NCBI GenBank assembly: GCA_949358305.1
Contig: OX442314.1
Location: 15,927,060 to 15,991,059, forward strand
Direction: 5' to 3'
Length of the DNA stretch: 64,000 nucleotides
Origin: Strigamia acuminata
Lineage: Eukaryota; Arthropoda; Chilopoda; Geophilomorpha; Linotaeniidae
Part shown: positions 60,873 to 64,000 of the stretch, one piece after another
Layout of the letters: the number at the start of each line of letters is the position of its first letter
Position numbering within the stretch: the stretch's first letter is position 1
Position numbers and translations under genes: made by a program
The notes under the pieces: generated by a model
Told to the model about the DNA's origin: nothing
Databases searched by the model: none
What the model saw: only the letters and a program-made list of their open reading frames with translations

Positions 60873-61684
60873 ATAGGACGAAAAGCAAGTAACGAGCATG
60901 CAGAGAAGCGAAATCAAGCAGCGGCCAAGGCGCAATTCCTGGGAAACTAAAAATTGCGACCACGCGGACCAAATTCCATCGAATTCAACAGAATCCCGAT
61001 GACTAGAAAAAGCGAAAACATCAGTTTGTGTGTGTCTAAGTCAACAAGTGTGATAGTGATTTGTGGGCATATTTATAAATGCTGAACAGGCGATAAGAAC
61101 CGTAAGAACCGTTACATTTAGCCATGATTTCCTAAATTGAGTTTCATGATTCTCAAAGTTGAGTCTCAATTTCATATCTACAGCATATCTGTCTCTATCT
61201 GTACCTTCAATCGTGGCCTTGAAGATGGCATTTGAAACACCTTTGCCATTACATTAGCCTAAGCTCAACTACTTACACCAATCCTTCATCAAATTCTTAA
61301 TATTTGTAAAATTTTTGAAAATATCTGGAGTGATGTGCAGCCTTTTGGTGTATGCTGTATACTTTTGTTGTCAGAGTTTAAATCGATGCAAATCATGCCC
61401 AATACTCGTCAATTAACAAGAAATAGGTATTCTAAAACACGTTAAGTTTATGCCTACCTTTACTTTAAGTTTTACTGGAGTTATATTTGAGATGTTTACT
61501 TTAGCGCCTAAAAATATTGATGTAAACGGAACTCAGAAAAATAAAAGCGTCAAATTACTTACTCCATATTTAATTTGCAAACAATTTTGCGTTTTGTTTT
61601 AAAGTTTATTTTCTCGGAGGAACTAAAGGTCAATGCAAACACAATCATAACTGATAAGTAGAAAGTGTTGATTTTCTGAGACAT
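60873..61684. other. spacer between the two minus-strand Ig genes
   Basis: The end next to 61600-61684 resembles the 3' untranslated part of the gene at 58653. No gene was recognised in the rest. Confidence 0.45.
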
Positions 61685-62793
61685 TTACCCATTTACTGTA
61701 AGAATAATAATTTTAAAAAAATATATCAATGGTGTAATTTAAGAACCTATATCAATATTGAGTATTACTCACCGTCATACGAAACAGGTTCAGAAGGTAT
61801 GTAAAAGATGTCATCAGAACCCCGCGCTAGGCATTGAATAACACCATTTTTAACTCGGTGTAGAAACGTGAAACGTGCACTTGGAGTAGTATAAACACCG
61901 AATACAGTACCACTGCTGACATTAACCCATTGATATGAAATCGGATTATTAAATTCGATGGTTTTGCAGGTTAAGGTTTCTGTCCGATTAACTTTGAAAA
62001 TTATAGGAGATGAGTGGTCGATCCACACTTCTTTGCTACCGGGCACATCTATAATAAAACGATTGTAAACAACGTTTCATTCAGATATATCTGCTTTTGT
62101 TTTTTAAAGACTTTGCATGAGATGGTTGAGAGATCAACCAGTTTTTTTCTTTTTTACCTGGAGTAACTGAAATGATAAAAGAAAAATAAAATTAATTTTT
62201 ATGGAGAACTTAATGAGTCAAATAATTTTAAAAATATCTCATTTAGATAAATGAAAAGAAGTTTTGAGTTTTACTCACCTCCGTACAAAACATACGCTGA
62301 AGAGGTGTAAATGTGGTCACCAAAACCCCGTGCTTGGCATCGAATAGCCCCGTTTGGAAACCAGTGTGTAAACGTGAATGTAGCGTTTGGAGTAGTAAAA
62401 ACACCTAATACGGCATTATTGGTGACATTTATCCATTGATAAGAAATAGGATTAGAAAATCCTCTGGCGTTGCAGATTAATGTTTGCGGACGGTTTACTC
62501 TGAAAATTATGCGAGACACGTGGCTGATCCACACTTGCTTCCCACTGACATCTATAAAAACAACATTTTATTCAATATTTTATTCAACATTTTATTGAAT
62601 AAAATGCGATTTGATACGATTTGATTGTTTTTGAGTTTGTACGAGATTAAGCAATTTTTTTTTCTTTTATACCTGGAGCAACTGAAATATAAAATATAGA
62701 AATCATATATAAATCCGAAAAAAGAGTTATATTCAATATTTACTCACTAAAACAACCAGCAAAGAGGCTTAAAATTAATGTTAGATAGAACAT
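61685..62793 (-). CDS. two-Ig-domain protein, probably secreted through loss of its anchor
   Basis: The signal exon from 62793 (MFYLTLILSLFAGCF) is followed by a 9-nt exon (62673-62681) and Ig 1 (about 62275-62555: FRVNRPQTLICNARGFSNP, SYQWINVTNN, AIRCQARGFG). A second 9-nt exon (62158-62166) and Ig 2 (about 61772-62050: LTCKTIEFNNPISYQWVNV, IQCLARGSDD) come next. The final exon reads only three codons (VNG) and then TAA at 61685-61687. The aligned codon in the gene at 58653 is CAG. The hydrophobic tail (FYLSVMIVFALTFSSSE) is still readable after the stop, so the anchor was lost recently. Confidence 0.8.
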
Positions 62794-63189
62794 GTTCACG
62801 TTGACAAGTGAGTGTACTGTAAAATAAACGACATGAAGCGGAAGTACTGTTGATTCCCATCAGGAACTGATAGCCATAACGTGGATGTTATCGTCGTTTA
62901 TTGAAATAATAATATTACTGTTAAATCGACAGAAAATAATCTTGTTTGAAAATTTAAAAAAAAATTAAGCCACAGCTGGAAGTTTTGACGCAAACAGGTA
63001 TTTGAGACCATTATGAATCATTCAAGAAAATGGCATAAAACCACAGACCTGTGATAAAACACAACTACTGTTATAAATAATTTATAAAAATATCATTATA
63101 GTATCACATTTTACCAAAAACAGGTGTATGCACATTCGTATAATTTTTAATTGATTTGCCTTTTTTTGTAAATATGATTCTTAATGCAT
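62794..63189. other. upstream flank of the two-Ig gene
   Basis: AT-rich. Parts resemble the flank upstream of 60228 (AACGTGGATG, CTTGTTTGAAA-type strings), consistent with duplication of gene plus promoter. Confidence 0.45.
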
Positions 63190-63520
63190 TAATGTCTTTA
63201 TCTGTCGTTTCACATCTACTCCTCTGCTCATTTCTTCAAGATACGTAATAAAAACAATAACCCTAGCTCTGTGTTAAAATTTTGACAAAGCACCAGGAAT
63301 GAGTAATGCTACAGCAGCTTGCACATCACCACACAGACACAAACGAGCACGATTCATTTGTATTTTGTAATTGTTGTCTATATACCATATTTGCTTGTTT
63401 CATTTTGATCGTCCCAGTTTACGCGCGTGGGATGCAGGAGGGCTGACGGCTTTTCCATTGCGTTAGCAAATGTGTCAAAAGCATTACTCATTCCTGGTGT
63501 TATGGCAAAATTTCAACACA
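63190..63520 (-). pseudogene. decayed copy of the 5' part of ARL14EP and its upstream flank
   Basis: Aligns with 56830-57180: ATGTCTTTATCTGT, CTCCTCTGCTC, CATTTCTTCAA, AAAGCACCAGGAATGAGTAA, CAGCTTGCACATCACCA and ATTCCTGGTGTTATGGC. Small deletions destroy the first exon's frame. Confidence 0.75.
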
Positions 63521-64000
63521 GGAAGTCGTGTTCCAAGGCATCATATTTTAGTTTCAATGGGAAATTCCATCACGCGACGAGAATTTAGAAATGTTTTGGC
63601 CGCATTCAAGCAATCGAAAATGGCCAATGGTCGGCCGATTACCATAGTTTCGATGGGAAACTAAGCCACATTCAAGAGCACAAGCCAGAGAACGTAATTA
63701 TAATTAAATACCAATAGTACTATACATATAAAGAGGACACATTAAAGAGTGTACCAAACATCCTTAGGTAAATGAGTACGCCTGGTGACCCTACTTGAAA
63801 TGAGTATTTTAGAATTCCATAATTACACGTAGTGTTGACTATAAAATACTAGATGCATTATTTTGGTGCAGCTTGATCTGCAACTTATTCCAATGGAATA
63901 TTTTCATTGCATTAATTATGAACTTTAAAAGAATGTGCTTTGTAAATATTGATTTGAATGGAACTCAGAAAAAAGCATGAAATTGCTTATTTAATCCACG
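63521..64000. other. right end of window, nothing recognised
   Basis: AT-rich sequence. A short direct repeat of TTTCAATGGGAAA/TTTCGATGGGAAA type occurs at about 63552 and 63648. No gene call is supported. Confidence 0.4.

Noticed and set aside
60613..60972. 119-codon GC-rich minus-strand frame
   Set aside because: It spans the hAT MITE at 60730-60864 and has no protein-like pattern; its length follows from locally high GC.

Overview
This window is nuclear DNA from an invertebrate-type bilaterian animal. The evidence is AT-rich sequence, genes cut by many short GT-AG introns (mostly about 45-90 bp), and animal-specific families: a Trk neurotrophin-receptor-type kinase, DEG/ENaC channels, SSUH2, Emi1/FBXO5, MRNIP, THAP and Ig-superfamily proteins. 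I cannot name the taxon from sequence alone. No bacterial operons, rRNA, tRNA or CRISPR were recognised.

Region 1 (1-18.2 kb) is a dense housekeeping block. In order: FAF2 (-, cut by the left edge), MRNIP (+), an unrecognised 419-aa protein (+), DCAF13 (-), a small THAP-like ORF (+, weak), MCM3 (-), TSEN34 (+), FBXO5/EMI1 (-), POLR2K (+) and EXOC3 (-). Three head-to-head pairs (FAF2/MRNIP, MCM3/TSEN34, FBXO5/POLR2K) share intergenic spaces of 190-390 bp. The two cell-cycle pairs carry CCAAT boxes, and MCM3/TSEN34 also has an E2F-like site. A decayed fragment of an EXOC3 exon lies upstream of EXOC3.

Region 2 (18.3-43.8 kb) is a duplicating accessory block. Two intact 11-exon genes (19877-23950 and 25184-28527) each encode two complete DEG/ENaC channel domains fused in one polypeptide of about 810 residues with four membrane segments. 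Both halves show the same intron-phase series (0-1-0-0-2), so the fusion arose from an internal tandem duplication. An SSUH2 gene follows on the opposite strand. The whole channel-channel-SSUH2 block was copied downstream. There the channels are wrecked by deletions, a frameshift and two transposons, while the SSUH2 copy stays intact. A third, older SSUH2 copy has lost its ATG. Minisatellites and several MITE-like elements are scattered here.

Region 3 (43.8-64 kb) holds a family of small Ig-domain surface or secreted proteins (four genes) on both sides of a 711-residue Trk-type receptor tyrosine kinase. It also holds ARL14EP, a THAP-domain exon and hAT-type MITEs. Two of the Ig genes use 9-nt microexons next to their Ig exons. 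One has a stop codon that removes the hydrophobic C-terminal tail kept by its neighbour.

The most novel feature is the concatenated double-domain DEG/ENaC channel, present as two intact paralogues.
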